The notes beneath the pieces were generated by a model that saw only the letters and a program-made list of their open reading frames with translations, ran no database searches and was not told the DNA's origin. This document shows, piece after piece, positions 8,499 through 18,772 of a DNA stretch of 39,895 bases (position 1 is the stretch's first letter; each line of letters begins with the position of its first letter). The DNA is taken from contig JALDRK010000034.1 in the NCBI GenBank assembly GCA_031315915.1, positions 1 through 39,895 of the forward strand, read 5' to 3'. The translations under genes were made by a program, and so were the position numbers. This DNA comes from Nitrospirales bacterium. Lineage in GTDB: Bacteria; Nitrospirota; Nitrospiria; Nitrospirales; UBA8639.

Positions 8499-11366
8499 AT
8501 GAGTGAGATAGAACGGCTCCAACGCCGCTTGGACCGCGAAAAAACAGCTCGCCGTGAGGCCGAAACGCTTCTCGAAGCGAAAAGTCGAGAACTCTATCAA
8601 GCCAATACTAACCTCAGGCAGGCGGCGGAGGAATTAGAGCAGCGTGTGAATACCCGCACGAAAGAATTGGCGAAGGCCAATGAACGTTTGGAAATTCATA
8701 TCCGGGAACGCACACAAACAGCCACTCGTCTTTCCACTTTGTACGAAACCTCCCGTGTTCTGGCAAATGCCCGTTCTCTGGCCGAGGTTGCCCCCCAAAT
8801 TCTCCAGTCGGTTTGCTTGAGTCTGCACATGCAAACAGGAGAACTCTGGCAACTCGATCATCACCAACAACTCATGCGCTGCATCGAGGTATGGACTTCT
8901 CCGTCCGAATCCTTGATTGAATTTGAAGAAGCCACGAAAGGGACGGCCTTTCCTATGGGCGTCGGTCTGCCGGGCCAAGTCTGGGCACGGAAAGAACCCA
9001 TCTGGATTAACGATGTGGTCAATGCCTCAAATTTTCCTCGGGCTACGATAGCCAGACGGGCAGGATTGCACGGAGCCTTCGCATTTCCGATTATGTTCAA
9101 GGGAGACGTGTTGGGCCTTATGGAATTTTTTTGCGGAGAAATTCGTGAACCCGACTTCAATACGTTACAAATGCTGGAATCCATCGGCGGACAAATCGGA
9201 CAATTTCTTGAACGGAAAGCGGCGGAAAACGCCTTGATTTCCGCTCGCGATCAGGCCCTCGAAGCGGCGCACGCCAAAAGTGAATTTCTGGCTACGATGA
9301 GCCATGAAATTCGCACCCCTATGAATGGGGTCATTGGCATGACCGGACTGCTCCTCGATACCGAGCTATCTCAGGAACAACGAATGTTTACGGAAACGGT
9401 GCGAAGTTCTGCTGAAGCACTCCTTACCATCATCAATGATATTTTGGACTTCTCTAAAATTGAGGCCGGAAAGCTGGAATTGGAGACCATCGATTTCGAT
9501 CTCCGGTTGGCGGTTGAAGAAAGCCTGGAGTTGTTAGCGGAAAAAGCCGGCGCCAAGAATCTTGAATTCGCCAGCCTGGTTTCTGCGGATGTATGGACCG
9601 ACATCTGTGGCGACCCCGGACGACTACGGCAAGTTCTGCTCAACCTGCTCAGCAATGCGCTGAAATTTACCGAACAGGGTGAAGTGACACTCTGGGTTCG
9701 GAAACTCCGGGAAACATCGGAAGACATCACCATTCATTTTGAAGTCAAGGATACGGGAATTGGCATCTCTGAAGAAGCGCAAACCCGCTTGTTCCAGGCC
9801 TTTTCCCAAGCCGACAGTTCCACCACTCGAAAATATGGAGGAACCGGCCTCGGCCTCGTCATTTGCCAACGACTGGTAGAAAAAATGGGCGGAGAAATAG
9901 GGATGAAGAGTCGGGCAGGAGAGGGAAGCACCTTTTGGTTTACCGTCAAATTTTTGAAGCAATCCATTGACAGAAGAGAGCTTCCATCACCACCGGTCTT
10001 GCAAGGACTCCGAGTGTGTTATCTCGACGAACACCCCATGAACCAAATGCTCCTTTCCCAATATTGTACCCATTGGGGCATGACGGCTGTGGGAGCGTCC
10101 TCTCCACAAAATATGTTACGTCTTCTCAGGGATGCCAATCAACAACAGAACCCCTTTCATCTGGCTATCTTCAATATGGTCATGGCGCACATGGACGGCC
10201 TTACCTTCGCTCGAACCATTAAGTCCGATCCTCAATTGACCTCTTTGCCCCTTGTCTTATTAGCATCTCTGGCACAACGAAACGAAGCGAAAAGAGCCCA
10301 GGCAGCCGGATTTTCCGGTTATCTGACCAAACCCATTCGGGAAGCTCAACTCAAAGCCTGCCTATCCACTGTACTGGGCTTAGCCAAAGATGGCATATCT
10401 TCTGGCGAACCGTCTCGTCTTACCCGACATCCTTTTCAAGAAATGGAGTTTCGTAAAGGAATCCATATTTTGGTCGCCGATGATCACCCGGTCAATCAAC
10501 AATTGGCCGTCCTGATGCTGAAGCGTTTAGGATATCGAGCGGAGGTTGTGGGAAACGGGACGGAAGTCTTGGAGGCGGTGAACCGAATACACTTTTCTCT
10601 GATTTTGATGGATTGCCAAATGCCCGAAATGGATGGATTCCAAACCACTCGCTTGATCCGCTTGCAGGAAGCCAACGTAACAATAGAATCCTCAAGCGGA
10701 GAAACTCGCCCGAAAATCCATCATGTGCCCATTATCGCCATGACGGCCAATGCCTTGGAGGGAGATCGGGAACGGTGTCTCAACGCAGGTATGGATGACT
10801 ATCTTTCCAAACCGATTCGTCCGGAGATGTTGAAAAACGCCCTTGCCAAATGGCTACCGGCAGAGGCGACGCCCATCCTTGAAGTCGATCAGGAAGTAGG
10901 GACCCAACCGATCCCCCATCACGCTTCCATCTCACATAGCACGGAGCAGAAAACTTTTTCACCATCTCAGGATCAACAACACCCTTCTCCTATCACATAT
11001 TCAGGCATGAATTCCAAAACCTTGCAGGAGCTTCGAAGTTTAGGGGGAGACCAATTTGTTTCAAAAATGGTGAACCAGTTTATTCATGACGTGCAAACGT
11101 GCGTATCAGACCTGGATGACGCACTGGCCGCAAGGAATCTCTCTCTGACCCAAGACGTGGTTCATGGATTAACAGGTATCTGTGCCAACATGGGAGTAGA
11201 ATCCTTACGTGACCTGTCCCGACAAATCGAAAGACATTGCCGTCAGGGTGCACTGTCGGAAATCCAAGGATTATTGGAACAACTTAAAATCGAATTGAAG
11301 CAGATTCTCGGTAACATGAAACAACACCCTATCGGAGCCGGTCCCTCAGTCTCCAGGAAACCCTAG
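8499..11366 (+). CDS. H-NOX-associated hybrid histidine kinase (coiled coil, GAF, HisKA, HATPase, two receivers, Hpt)
   Basis: The product has 955 residues and no membrane segment, so it is cytoplasmic. The order is: a charged coiled coil at 1-80, typical of kinases paired with H-NOX; a GAF domain at about 85-240 ([20 protein letters not shown]); HisKA with H269 in [13 protein letters not shown]; and HATPase with the N box ([13 protein letters not shown]), G1 DTGIGI and G2 GGTGLGL. The first receiver (about 503-625) carries N559 ([11 protein letters not shown]) where the phospho-acceptor Asp should be. The second (about 655-785) is canonical with D705 and the Lys of LSKPIR. A C-terminal Hpt domain has H889 in VVHGLTG. 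The gene starts 13 bases after the H-NOX gene, so the kinase is probably gated by H-NOX ligand state. An isolated receiver gene follows and could accept phosphate from the Hpt. Confidence 0.96.
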   Translation: MSEIERLQRRLDREKTARREAETLLEAKSRELYQANTNLRQAAEELEQRVNTRTKELAKANERLEIHIRERTQTATRLSTLYETSRVLANARSLAEVAPQILQSVCLSLHMQTGELWQLDHHQQLMRCIEVWTSPSESLIEFEEATKGTAFPMGVGLPGQVWARKEPIWINDVVNASNFPRATIARRAGLHGAFAFPIMFKGDVLGLMEFFCGEIREPDFNTLQMLESIGGQIGQFLERKAAENALISARDQALEAAHAKSEFLATMSHEIRTPMNGVIGMTGLLLDTELSQEQRMFTETVRSSAEALLTIINDILDFSKIEAGKLELETIDFDLRLAVEESLELLAEKAGAKNLEFASLVSADVWTDICGDPGRLRQVLLNLLSNALKFTEQGEVTLWVRKLRETSEDITIHFEVKDTGIGISEEAQTRLFQAFSQADSSTTRKYGGTGLGLVICQRLVEKMGGEIGMKSRAGEGSTFWFTVKFLKQSIDRRELPSPPVLQGLRVCYLDEHPMNQMLLSQYCTHWGMTAVGASSPQNMLRLLRDANQQQNPFHLAIFNMVMAHMDGLTFARTIKSDPQLTSLPLVLLASLAQRNEAKRAQAAGFSGYLTKPIREAQLKACLSTVLGLAKDGISSGEPSRLTRHPFQEMEFRKGIHILVADDHPVNQQLAVLMLKRLGYRAEVVGNGTEVLEAVNRIHFSLILMDCQMPEMDGFQTTRLIRLQEANVTIESSSGETRPKIHHVPIIAMTANALEGDRERCLNAGMDDYLSKPIRPEMLKNALAKWLPAEATPILEVDQEVGTQPIPHHASISHSTEQKTFSPSQDQQHPSPITYSGMNSKTLQELRSLGGDQFVSKMVNQFIHDVQTCVSDLDDALAARNLSLTQDVVHGLTGICANMGVESLRDLSRQIERHCRQGALSEIQGLLEQLKIELKQILGNMKQHPIGAGPSVSRKP

Positions 11367-11918
11367 GGTCGTCCATCGTCATCCACTTTCCGGCAAAAAG
11401 CCCGGAATGGCCGCACGTGAATGAGAGAACTGACCTTTCTCTGACGAGAGAGATCCTCACGCCCAAGACGGTTTTTCTTCTATCACCGAAAATTATTTTT
11501 CATTCCTTTTGATCGCCAACAGCGGTGCAACAGTTCAAAATGGTTTTCTCAACCCGAGGGGTCCATTCAGTGCTTGTTGCCATACCCAACACTGGAAACG
11601 TTCTTGAAAATTTCTCGTCATGTATGCAAAGGGGCTCCAAGCCTGACAAACCTACTCCCTTCCTGCTCTCCAGATCACATCGTTCCGTGCCTTTTTGATC
11701 AAAGAGTTCTGTGCTATTTCGCTCATTCATTGAGAATAATGAGTTTTCTATTCCGGCATGTTCAAGAGAACAGTGCAAATTCATTGGAAAATTTCCGATC
11801 GACATTTGACCATCGTCAAGGCATACCGGTTGCACTTGAAAAACAAAAGATACCAATAGGATCAATGGACATGAAATCTTCTCAGTCCAACACTCTTAAC
11901 AAGAGCCAGGGGGAAATC
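11367..11918. other. Intergenic region between hybrid kinase and receiver gene
   Basis: The frame of the downstream receiver protein is open back to 11574, but that part lacks family features and a ribosome binding site. A short inverted repeat (TTCCGG at 11388-11393 with CCGGAA at 11402-11407) follows the kinase stop and could form a weak hairpin, without a T tract. Nothing else is supported. Confidence 0.35.
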
Positions 11919-12419
11919 ATGCTCTCACTCATGAACCCTCTTTTGACGGAAACACCCACACTGCCTGCATCTCAGCCCATTCTGATTGTCGATGACGATT
12001 CTATGTACCGGGAATTCCTTCGGTTACTTTTGGAAAGCTACGGACACTGTTGCCTAGAGGCCAACAATGGGAAAACTGCCTTGGCGATGATTCGAAGATC
12101 TTCCTTTGGGTTCGTGATTACCGATTTTCAGATGCCATATATGAGCGGGTGCGACTTATTAGAGCAGCTCTCACGGGAAAACTGTCCATTACCACCGGCG
12201 GTTGTGATCACCGGCACTCTGACTGACCAGATTCAAAAACGAGCTTTACGAGCAGGGGCCATTACCATTCTGGAAAAGCCATTTGACCAGAAAATACTTC
12301 TGGGCATTATTCATCGGTATATTCAGAATCCCAAAAGCAGCCGCAGGGTACAATTGCCACCCTCAGCTCCACTTACCAATCCACCTCATAATGGGTCGTC
12401 CATACAGCATGTCACATAA
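11919..12419 (+). CDS. Single-domain response regulator (CheY-like receiver)
   Basis: The start is placed at ATG 11919 because AGGGGG lies six bases upstream, giving 166 residues. The receiver spans about 20-145: acidic cluster DDD at 25-27, phospho-acceptor D69 in VITDFQMPYMSG, the Thr of VITGTL and the Lys of ILEKPF. A 20-residue polar tail follows and there is no output domain. It sits behind the hybrid kinase with its Hpt domain, so it is a reasonable phosphotransfer target of the H-NOX pathway, although a 550-base gap suggests its own promoter. Partnership is inferred. Confidence 0.85.
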   Translation: MLSLMNPLLTETPTLPASQPILIVDDDSMYREFLRLLLESYGHCCLEANNGKTALAMIRRSSFGFVITDFQMPYMSGCDLLEQLSRENCPLPPAVVITGTLTDQIQKRALRAGAITILEKPFDQKILLGIIHRYIQNPKSSRRVQLPPSAPLTNPPHNGSSIQHVT

Positions 12420-12521
12420 GCAAAAGGATCTCTACAACAAACCAAACGTTCGTTTTCCTTGAGGAATCCCATTATCCGGTCCTTCAGCTCTTCAAAAATT
12501 TCTGACAAGGGAGATATCAAC

Positions 12522-12947
12522 ATGAGCATACAAGGCGTTCCAGAAGGCGGATTCAAAACCGTAGGAGAAATTGTCGGAACCAACTCTCTTCAATTCTCTC
12601 CCAATCAGGAGGCACTTTCGGTGGCTGTCGAATTAGTATCGACCCACACTTCAGGTGGGCCTGTGGTGAACCAACAAGGTGAATTCCTGGGATTCATCAG
12701 CGAATTTGATCTCCTAGACGCCATCGATTCCGGGAAAGATCTCCACCAGCTTAAGGCCAAAGACATTATGAATGTTGATCAGGTATCGGTTAAAGATTCC
12801 ACGTCCCTGTCGGAATCGGTAAAAATCATGAAAAAGCACCATTTATTAGTCCTGCCAGTCATCAATGGGGGAAATGTGGTGAGATCAATTACTCGCCACG
12901 ATCTGTTGCGCGCTTGGATCGGCTTGGGGTTGAGTGGAGAAGATTAA
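12522..12947 (+). CDS. Tandem CBS-domain protein
   Basis: The 141-residue protein starts at ATG 12522 behind AAGGGAGA. It consists of two CBS domains: residues about 10-65 (VGEIVGTNSLQFSPN to GEFLGFISEFDLLDAI) and about 78-135 (AKDIMNVDQVSVKDS to VVRSITRHDLLRAW). Such stand-alone Bateman modules bind adenine nucleotides and act as energy or ion-strength sensors for partner proteins. The gene lies about 100 bases after the receiver gene on the same strand and converges with the KtrB-type transporter gene. Several Trk/Ktr-linked transporters are nucleotide-regulated, but no direct link is shown. Confidence 0.88.
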   Translation: MSIQGVPEGGFKTVGEIVGTNSLQFSPNQEALSVAVELVSTHTSGGPVVNQQGEFLGFISEFDLLDAIDSGKDLHQLKAKDIMNVDQVSVKDSTSLSESVKIMKKHHLLVLPVINGGNVVRSITRHDLLRAWIGLGLSGED

Positions 12948-13098
12948 GCCTGAGGAAATTCGAACGATTCGAGTTGTCACAACCTAGCATCACGTCGAGC
13001 CATGAATGCCTAAAAGGTGCTATGACCTTCTGGTGCCCCACTTCTGTGTAGGAAATCCCACTGAACAAGGATGTGATGCATTCTCTGCCATACCGGAG

Positions 13099-14514
13099 TT
13101 AGCATATCGAAATCTTGGATTCCGGGAATCGATACAATCTGGCTTTGCGATCCCGAAAAGATCCAAGGCCCACCAACAAGGGACCAAAGCGTCCGATAAA
13201 CATGCAGAAAATAATAATAAGTTTTCCAAAAGTTGAGAAAGAGGCTGAAAGACTCAATACGCCCCCGTTCCCAACCGAATACCCGGTCGTGCCGAGCGCC
13301 GAGGCGACCTCGAACATCATGGAGAGGAAGTGATGGGATTCCAGCATATTGAGTATCAAGGTAAAGAAGGTTAAAAGGACCATCGAGAGAATCGCCAAGG
13401 ACAAGGCCCGATGGACAATGACCATTGGCGCTCGACGCCAAAAACACTCCACGTCTTCACGGTGTCGAAGCGTACTCCAGACAAAAATCCCGATAATCCC
13501 AAACGTGGTGGTTTTGATGCCCCCGGCCGTTCCACCAGGAGATCCGCCAATAAACATCAGGATAACCAAAAGATACAGAGAAGCATTGGTTAGGTGGCTC
13601 AGATCAAGCGTATTGAACCCGGCCGTCCTGGCGGATATCGCATGAAAGGCCCCTACCAAAACCTTATCCGACCATCCAAGGTCTCCCAATGTGTGAGGAT
13701 TCCCCCATTCCAGAAGCACTATACTGGTCGTTCCCCCGACAATCAGAAGACCGGTCACCAACAAGACCAATTTGGAATGCGTGTGCAGCCGATATCGTTC
13801 TCGTCGTAACATTTGCGAGACATCGATGAGGACGATAAATCCCAACCCACCAAAAATTATCAAAAGTACGACCACCAGATTCACCGTCACATCGGACTGG
13901 TAGGCCGTTAAATTCGTGGAGAATGAAGAAAATCCTGCATTATTAAAGGCAGAGATCGCCTGAAAAATGCCATGGTAGAGCGCCTGACCAAATGGATAAT
14001 CTTTGACAAATCGGACACTGAGAATGACCGCCCCGATCAGTTCCAGAGTCAATGTCCATATCACGATTGCTTTGGCATGGCGCACAAGCCCTTCCAGATT
14101 GAGAGTGCTCAACGCTTCCGCCATCATCATTCGATCCCTCAACCCTATTTGTCGACCGATAGTCAACAGCAACATGGTTACCAGGATGGCATACCCGAGC
14201 CCCCCGATCTGAATCAGAATCAAGACGACGACATGCCCGAATAGGGTAAAATCTTCGGCGGTATCGGCCACAATGAGGCCGGTCACACACACAGCCGAGG
14301 TAGCGGTAAATATCGCATCGATAAGAGTGAGCTGTGTGGATGGCATCGTGGCCCAAGGCAGCAGGAGCAGAGCCGTTCCCACGAGAATGGCTACAGCCCC
14401 GGCCAACACCACGATCTGTCCAGGTGACAAAACATGAAGTTGGAAAGGTAATTCGTGCGGAAGTCGTTTGATGGTTCCGCCCAAACGGGAAGGAGACGGT
14501 CGACTATCTTTCAT
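13099..14514 (-). CDS. ktrB: TrkH/KtrB-type potassium uptake channel subunit
   Basis: The 471-residue product is a polytopic membrane protein with the four pore repeats of the Trk/Ktr/HKT superfamily. The selectivity-filter segments read SAVCVTGL, QAISAFNNAGFS, ISARTAGFN and ALGTTGYSVGN, each with the conserved Gly. The intramembrane loop of the third repeat reads GGSPGGTAGGIKTTT. The short N-terminus and overall length match KtrB rather than the longer TrkH. No KtrA/TrkA nucleotide-binding partner gene is present in the window, so the regulatory subunit must lie elsewhere. The gene appears complete, ending KARLYRFPESKISIC. The symbol is by family similarity and TrkG/TrkH-like naming is possible. 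Confidence 0.93.
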   Translation of the reverse strand: MKDSRPSPSRLGGTIKRLPHELPFQLHVLSPGQIVVLAGAVAILVGTALLLLPWATMPSTQLTLIDAIFTATSAVCVTGLIVADTAEDFTLFGHVVVLILIQIGGLGYAILVTMLLLTIGRQIGLRDRMMMAEALSTLNLEGLVRHAKAIVIWTLTLELIGAVILSVRFVKDYPFGQALYHGIFQAISAFNNAGFSSFSTNLTAYQSDVTVNLVVVLLIIFGGLGFIVLIDVSQMLRRERYRLHTHSKLVLLVTGLLIVGGTTSIVLLEWGNPHTLGDLGWSDKVLVGAFHAISARTAGFNTLDLSHLTNASLYLLVILMFIGGSPGGTAGGIKTTTFGIIGIFVWSTLRHREDVECFWRRAPMVIVHRALSLAILSMVLLTFFTLILNMLESHHFLSMMFEVASALGTTGYSVGNGGVLSLSASFSTFGKLIIIFCMFIGRFGPLLVGLGSFRDRKARLYRFPESKISIC

Positions 14515-14700
14515 TCAAAAATGTATGAATATATTAAGGAAGAGAGCAAAATCCGGTTATTGGAGAACCATCAAAACATCATACAAGAATCATACGGGAA
14601 AATCAGAAAGAAAAATCTGGCGTCAGCCATTCCTTCCGTCCGAATTCAGAAAAACAGAGTTCCGGGCTCCAATTCCTCATACCTTGTCTATTGCCGATGA

Positions 14701-15156
14701 TCAAGGCAGTCGATTAAAGGTTTCCGTATACACTTCCACCTGATCGATCAACCAACCGCCATCCGGGTTAGACACCAAAATATACAATTCATCCTGTGGA
14801 TGGTCTCCCATTGACGTAATAATATGTGCATGGACCATCACATGCATCTCCTTTCCAACCACTTCTTCATGCACCACTTTGGCCCGGACATACTTCATTC
14901 CTAAATTGTTCAGAAACGGCCCTCGGATGGCCACCCATTCCCCTTTTGAAGCCCCCTCCCGAAACCCGGCTGTGGTCATCTCGGCGGCTTGCTCTAAATT
15001 CGAAGGATAAACTTGCAACCACTTTTCTACGGTTTCTCGTGGGGTAGGCAATGAGATGTCCTGTGGCCAAGCTGGAATACTCAAGAATACGCTTATCAAA
15101 ACAACCAATTCCATCCACAAGAACTTTGACCTCCCATCAATCATTCGGTATGACAT
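14701..15156 (-). CDS. Exported protein of unknown function
   Basis: The start is placed at ATG 15156 because AAAGGGGG lies about nine bases upstream. The frame is open further upstream without support. The 151-residue product has an N-terminal signal (hydrophobic FLWMELVVLISVFLSIP, likely cut after AWP or AWPQD). A mature domain of about 110 residues follows, containing TVEKWLQVYPSNLEQAAEMTT and DELYILVSNPDGGWLIDQVEVY. The alternating helix and strand pattern ending in a W-L-I-D strand recalls NTF2-like folds, but I do not recognise a family. It is upstream of, and on the same strand as, the KtrB gene, separated by 186 bases, and divergent from the MtfA-type peptidase gene. Confidence 0.7.
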   Translation of the reverse strand: MSYRMIDGRSKFLWMELVVLISVFLSIPAWPQDISLPTPRETVEKWLQVYPSNLEQAAEMTTAGFREGASKGEWVAIRGPFLNNLGMKYVRAKVVHEEVVGKEMHVMVHAHIITSMGDHPQDELYILVSNPDGGWLIDQVEVYTETFNRLP

Positions 15157-15359
15157 ATTCTCTGCCCCCTTTCTCCATGAGAGGTCAAAAATGATTTTTA
15201 AAGCATGGCAACTATTATACTGTATCAAACGTCGAGAAAATTGCGATCCATTGCGGAAGGGGAGGTATTTGTGACCGACACTCGATCACATCCACCGGTT
15301 TCCAACTGCCCATTTTGATAAACTGACCATTACACAACATTTCCTGATGCACGAACACC

Positions 15360-16355
15360 ATGACAAATTCCACGAATTCCAGGGGGAATCTCCAATATAA
15401 TTCCACCAATCCTCAGAGCGACGATCGCTTCCGACTGGAACGCCTCACGCGGCAATTGGCAGGAGTATTGACCGGGGTAGTAGGCTTTCTGGCTTTGGCG
15501 GTTTCCCTTCCCGTTCATCCGACAATGTTAGAGGTCGGGTTCCACCTTGCCTTGATTGTTCCTGCGGGCTTTGGCTTGTATTACTTCCTCACCCGACGGC
15601 TACGACGACGGGCTGTCATCCGGCAAGCGCCGTTTCCCGCACATTGGCATGACATTCTCGAAAAAGAAGTCTCCTTTTATCGGACCCTGAATGCCGAAGA
15701 GCAACAACGATTTCGAGAGGAAGCGCATATTTTCCTGAAAGAAAAGCGCATCACCGGCATCAACACATCGATTGATGATACCGTACGATTATTGGTAGCG
15801 GCCAGCGCCATCATTCCCATTTTCGGCTTTCCCGGATGGGAGTGGGAACAAATCAGCGAAATTCTCATTTATCCACACTCCTTTACCGAAGACTATCAAA
15901 CCAATCAGGAGTCGGAAAAATCCATTCTAGGAATGGTAGGTTCCGGAGCCATGAACCGAATGATGATTCTATCAAAGCCGGAGCTTCTGCAAGGATTCCG
16001 TCACACACAGGATGGACATAATGTGGGTATTCACGAATTTGTTCATTTATTGGACAAATCGGATGGCGTCGTGGATGGTGTCCCGGAAATCGCTCTTCCC
16101 GCAAGAGCCATCGCACCATGGCTGGAATTGGTTCGGACAGAAATGGAGCGAATGCGACAAGGACACTCCGATATGAATCCGTATGGGCTGACGAACGAAG
16201 GAGAATTTTTTGCCGTCGCGGCTGAATATTTTTTTGAACATCCCGATAAAATGCAACGTCAGCATCCACAACTGTATGCCATGCTTAGAAAAATTTTCCG
16301 CCAAGATCCCCAATCCCGGCTCACACGAGCACTTGCGGATATGATTAAACTTTAA
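15360..16355 (+). CDS. MtfA-type (M90) zinc metallopeptidase with N-terminal membrane segment
   Basis: The 331-residue protein has a hydrophobic hairpin at about 33-76, a basic stretch (TRRLRRRAV), then the MtfA domain. The zinc motif is HEFVH (H225, E226, H229) followed by LLDKSDG. A second motif, EGEFFAVAAEYFFEHP, provides the third zinc ligand (around E282). MtfA in enterobacteria is a soluble aminopeptidase that also binds the Mlc repressor. The membrane anchor here is an addition, and the Mlc link should not be assumed. The chosen ATG lacks a strong ribosome binding site. No interruption is visible. Confidence 0.9.
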   Translation: MTNSTNSRGNLQYNSTNPQSDDRFRLERLTRQLAGVLTGVVGFLALAVSLPVHPTMLEVGFHLALIVPAGFGLYYFLTRRLRRRAVIRQAPFPAHWHDILEKEVSFYRTLNAEEQQRFREEAHIFLKEKRITGINTSIDDTVRLLVAASAIIPIFGFPGWEWEQISEILIYPHSFTEDYQTNQESEKSILGMVGSGAMNRMMILSKPELLQGFRHTQDGHNVGIHEFVHLLDKSDGVVDGVPEIALPARAIAPWLELVRTEMERMRQGHSDMNPYGLTNEGEFFAVAAEYFFEHPDKMQRQHPQLYAMLRKIFRQDPQSRLTRALADMIKL

Positions 16356-16462
16356 AGAACTCATGAGTCCGTTCGTTTTGTAAAGCGTGAATCAGAATTT
16401 GGCCCAAACGGCCACTTCGCCTATAATACGCCTATCCTTCGCATATACCCTGGACACTCCCT

Positions 16463-17326
16463 ATGCGTGCCCTTCTTGCCGTTGATGGTTCAGAACAATC
16501 AACCTTTGCCGCCGGAGCGGTGGCCACACTGGCTTCGATCACCCATCTCACCATACTGCATGTCGTCGATCTTCCCCGACTGACTTTTTCGATGTTAGGA
16601 CCTGAAATCGCCCATGACATGACCGGCATGGCTCAACAAGCGATGCAAGAAGAAGGAGAACACATTTTAACTCAATCTCTTTCACTGCTTTCCACAGTCC
16701 CATGTGCCCCACGGACACGAATGGAGGAAGGCGCCCCTGCTGAAATAATTATGTCTGTGGCCAAGGAAGAACGGATAGATCTCATTCTGATGGGCGCGAG
16801 AGGAAAAGGTCAGATGCGTGAATTGCTCTTAGGCAGTGTGTCCCAGCGCGTTCTCACCCATGCCCCATGTCCCGTTCTGGTCGTGAATAGCCCTTTGGAC
16901 AACATCAGGAACCTCCTAGCGGCGATTCAAGGAGAGGAAGACATTGAACGGATCTCCCGGTTTCTCCAGAAACACCCATTTCCGAATGGCGCCTCGATCA
17001 CTCTTCTGACTGTAGTCCCCATTCCCCGTTCTCTCTTGCGCGGGGGAGCCTCCGCCTCAGAAGAAAAAGTGGAACAGGCGTTAAAAAGTGCCGAAGAGTT
17101 TTTGGATCGAGCTGTCGGCCAGATTCAAACCAGCTCCTACCAAGTCAACCCGTTAGTCAGTCTGGGTGGCCCGGCATCCACGATCCTGGAAGAGGCCAAA
17201 TTATTGAATCCGGATGCGATGATGCTGGGAATACATCATCCGTCGACCCTCACCAGATTCGTATTGGGAAGCGTGTCTCACACGGTTATCCATCATTCTG
17301 CTCACCCCATCCTCGTCTTCCGCTGA
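16463..17326 (+). CDS. Tandem universal stress protein (UspA family)
   Basis: The 287-residue product has two Usp domains. The first (1-142) starts MRALLAVDGSEQS and contains GARGKGQMRELLLGS, matching the ATP-binding pattern G-x2-G-x9-G-S, then HAPCPVLVV. The second (about 145-287) ends LGIHHPSTLTRFVLGSVSHTVIHHSAHPILVFR. It keeps the last G-S but has His in place of the second Gly, so nucleotide binding there is less certain. Tandem Usp proteins act in stress survival as cytoplasmic nucleotide-binding regulators. The start at ATG 16463 leaves a conventional N-terminal beta strand. Confidence 0.93.
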   Translation: MRALLAVDGSEQSTFAAGAVATLASITHLTILHVVDLPRLTFSMLGPEIAHDMTGMAQQAMQEEGEHILTQSLSLLSTVPCAPRTRMEEGAPAEIIMSVAKEERIDLILMGARGKGQMRELLLGSVSQRVLTHAPCPVLVVNSPLDNIRNLLAAIQGEEDIERISRFLQKHPFPNGASITLLTVVPIPRSLLRGGASASEEKVEQALKSAEEFLDRAVGQIQTSSYQVNPLVSLGGPASTILEEAKLLNPDAMMLGIHHPSTLTRFVLGSVSHTVIHHSAHPILVFR

Positions 17327-17437
17327 ATGCATGTGAATTTTTTTCAGCCGTGAACGCATTAAGAGACATCTCTCACTATCCGACAAGGGATAGAGAACGG
17401 TACGAACCAATGGAAGAGGGCATCCCCTCTTGGTATC

Positions 17438-18268
17438 TTGAACAGACACAACCCCAAGCTACCGACAGCCAGGGTGAGCTCTCATCCTCAACCCCACTTC
17501 TCTCTGACTGACCGACTCCGGTCCGGGTATCACCGCGTGTGGTATGAAGCCTCCCAGGCCTTAAGATGGTCTCGCGGGACTTTTCGGGAGCAATCAACCG
17601 GAACTCTGACACAATTGACGAACGCTCAATTCCGAAGAGTCGATGACCTTGCGGCCATCTACCATCGGCGGTTTGAAGCCAACTTGCCGCCGGAGACCGC
17701 ATTCCTCAACTATGCCTATTTGGATCTTCTGGACCGTGCGAAACACGCCTTGAAATGGGCAGTACCGACAGGCCAACACGTATGTGATCTTGGAAGCGCA
17801 AACTTCGCCTATGCCGCAGCCTTATCTACATTTTTTCAGCCGATACGTCTCGTCGGGGTGGAAGTGGACGGCTATCGACTGTATTGCAACGGTCGCAGTC
17901 GTCTTGACTATGCCCGTGGCCATATTCAAGACCTGCCTCGCACCGACTACGTGGTCGCCGATTACCGACAGTTCAATCAGTCCGCACACTTCATTTCCGC
18001 TTGGTTTCCCTTTGTCACTCCCCAACCTCTGCTCGCCTGGCGACTTCCGCTCAGCCTCTTTGATCCCAACGCCATCCTGGCCCGGGTAGCCAACAATCTG
18101 ATTGTTGGGGGAACTTTCGCCATGATCAATCACAGCCTCGCGGAAGCTCGGGTAGCACATCATCTCGTTGAAGCCACGGGATTAGTCTGCCAGGGATGCT
18201 ATATCCACGAACATCCCCTTCGCCCACGCCCGCAACCCGCTGTCCTGACCCTCTGGCAACAGAGCTAG
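17438..18268 (+). CDS. Putative SAM-dependent methyltransferase-like protein
   Basis: The frame of up to 276 residues has no internal ATG before the core domain, so a TTG at 17438 or a GTG near 17474 must be the start; neither has a convincing ribosome binding site. Around residue 112 it reads GQHVCDLGSANFAYAAALSTFF followed by LVGVEVDGYRLY, the glycine-rich loop and acidic strand end of a Rossmann-fold methyltransferase (D-L-G-S-x-N-F and V-E-V-D). A VVADYRQF strand and the segment VANNLIVGGTFAMINHSLAEA follow, as in that fold. Substrate is unknown. The N-terminal 70 residues are arginine-rich and unassigned. Confidence 0.65.
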   Translation: MNRHNPKLPTARVSSHPQPHFSLTDRLRSGYHRVWYEASQALRWSRGTFREQSTGTLTQLTNAQFRRVDDLAAIYHRRFEANLPPETAFLNYAYLDLLDRAKHALKWAVPTGQHVCDLGSANFAYAAALSTFFQPIRLVGVEVDGYRLYCNGRSRLDYARGHIQDLPRTDYVVADYRQFNQSAHFISAWFPFVTPQPLLAWRLPLSLFDPNAILARVANNLIVGGTFAMINHSLAEARVAHHLVEATGLVCQGCYIHEHPLRPRPQPAVLTLWQQS

Positions 18269-18772
18269 TCGAAAAATTTGTGTGAACGCCTATCGAAAGG
18301 CATTAGGAGGATTGAGGGAGCAGCTTCATTGGCAGGGTCAATACCCAAGAGAAGCACAACAGTCACGAAACACTTTTTCCTCCTCTACGTAATGTGCCCC
18401 CGACGCAGTCGGCAATTTCCATAAGATTTTCGCTCCCGACGGCAGGACTTCTCAAGAATTGCAAAGAAACAACCGAAAATAATCCTAACAAGAACAAATA
18501 TCATTCTATGTGAATACAATCGAGTTCAACCAACAAGTCGCTGAGGCCATTGGTATCCACTCTAAAACCGATCTCGTGGACGCCTCATGGATCGACTACG
18601 AATAGATCTGTGCAGAAGCAGGAATTTGACCGCCAGCTACGTGATTTGGGATTGATAGCCTCTTTCTTTTCTCATTTGGCCCTGTTGTAAGAACTCATGG
18701 AACACATGCGGGATTTCAAGCAGGCCTTAAGGAGTGTGACGCCAATCTCTTTTTTCTATTAAGAGAAATTCC
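18269..18772. other. Intergenic region upstream of the chemoreceptor gene
   Basis: A 31-codon GTG-started ORF (18510-18605) and short open pieces after it look faintly protein-like but are broken by stops, and none has a family match. A short stem GCCT/AGGC near 18287 follows the methyltransferase-like gene. The last 30 bases hold the ribosome binding site of the chemoreceptor (AAGAGAAA). Confidence 0.3.

Noticed and set aside
11388..11407. Short TTCCGG/CCGGAA inverted repeat after the hybrid kinase as an intrinsic terminator
   Set aside because: Six-base stem with an eight-base loop and no T tract; too weak to call as a feature.
13010..13447. 145-codon minus-strand ORF overlapping the 3' end of the potassium transporter gene
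   Set aside because: It is a frame shadow of the KtrB-type gene and is not a KtrA-type nucleotide-binding protein.
18510..18605. 31-codon GTG-started ORF upstream of the chemoreceptor
   Set aside because: Too short, no ribosome binding site, and following pieces are broken. It is possibly decayed sequence but cannot be supported.
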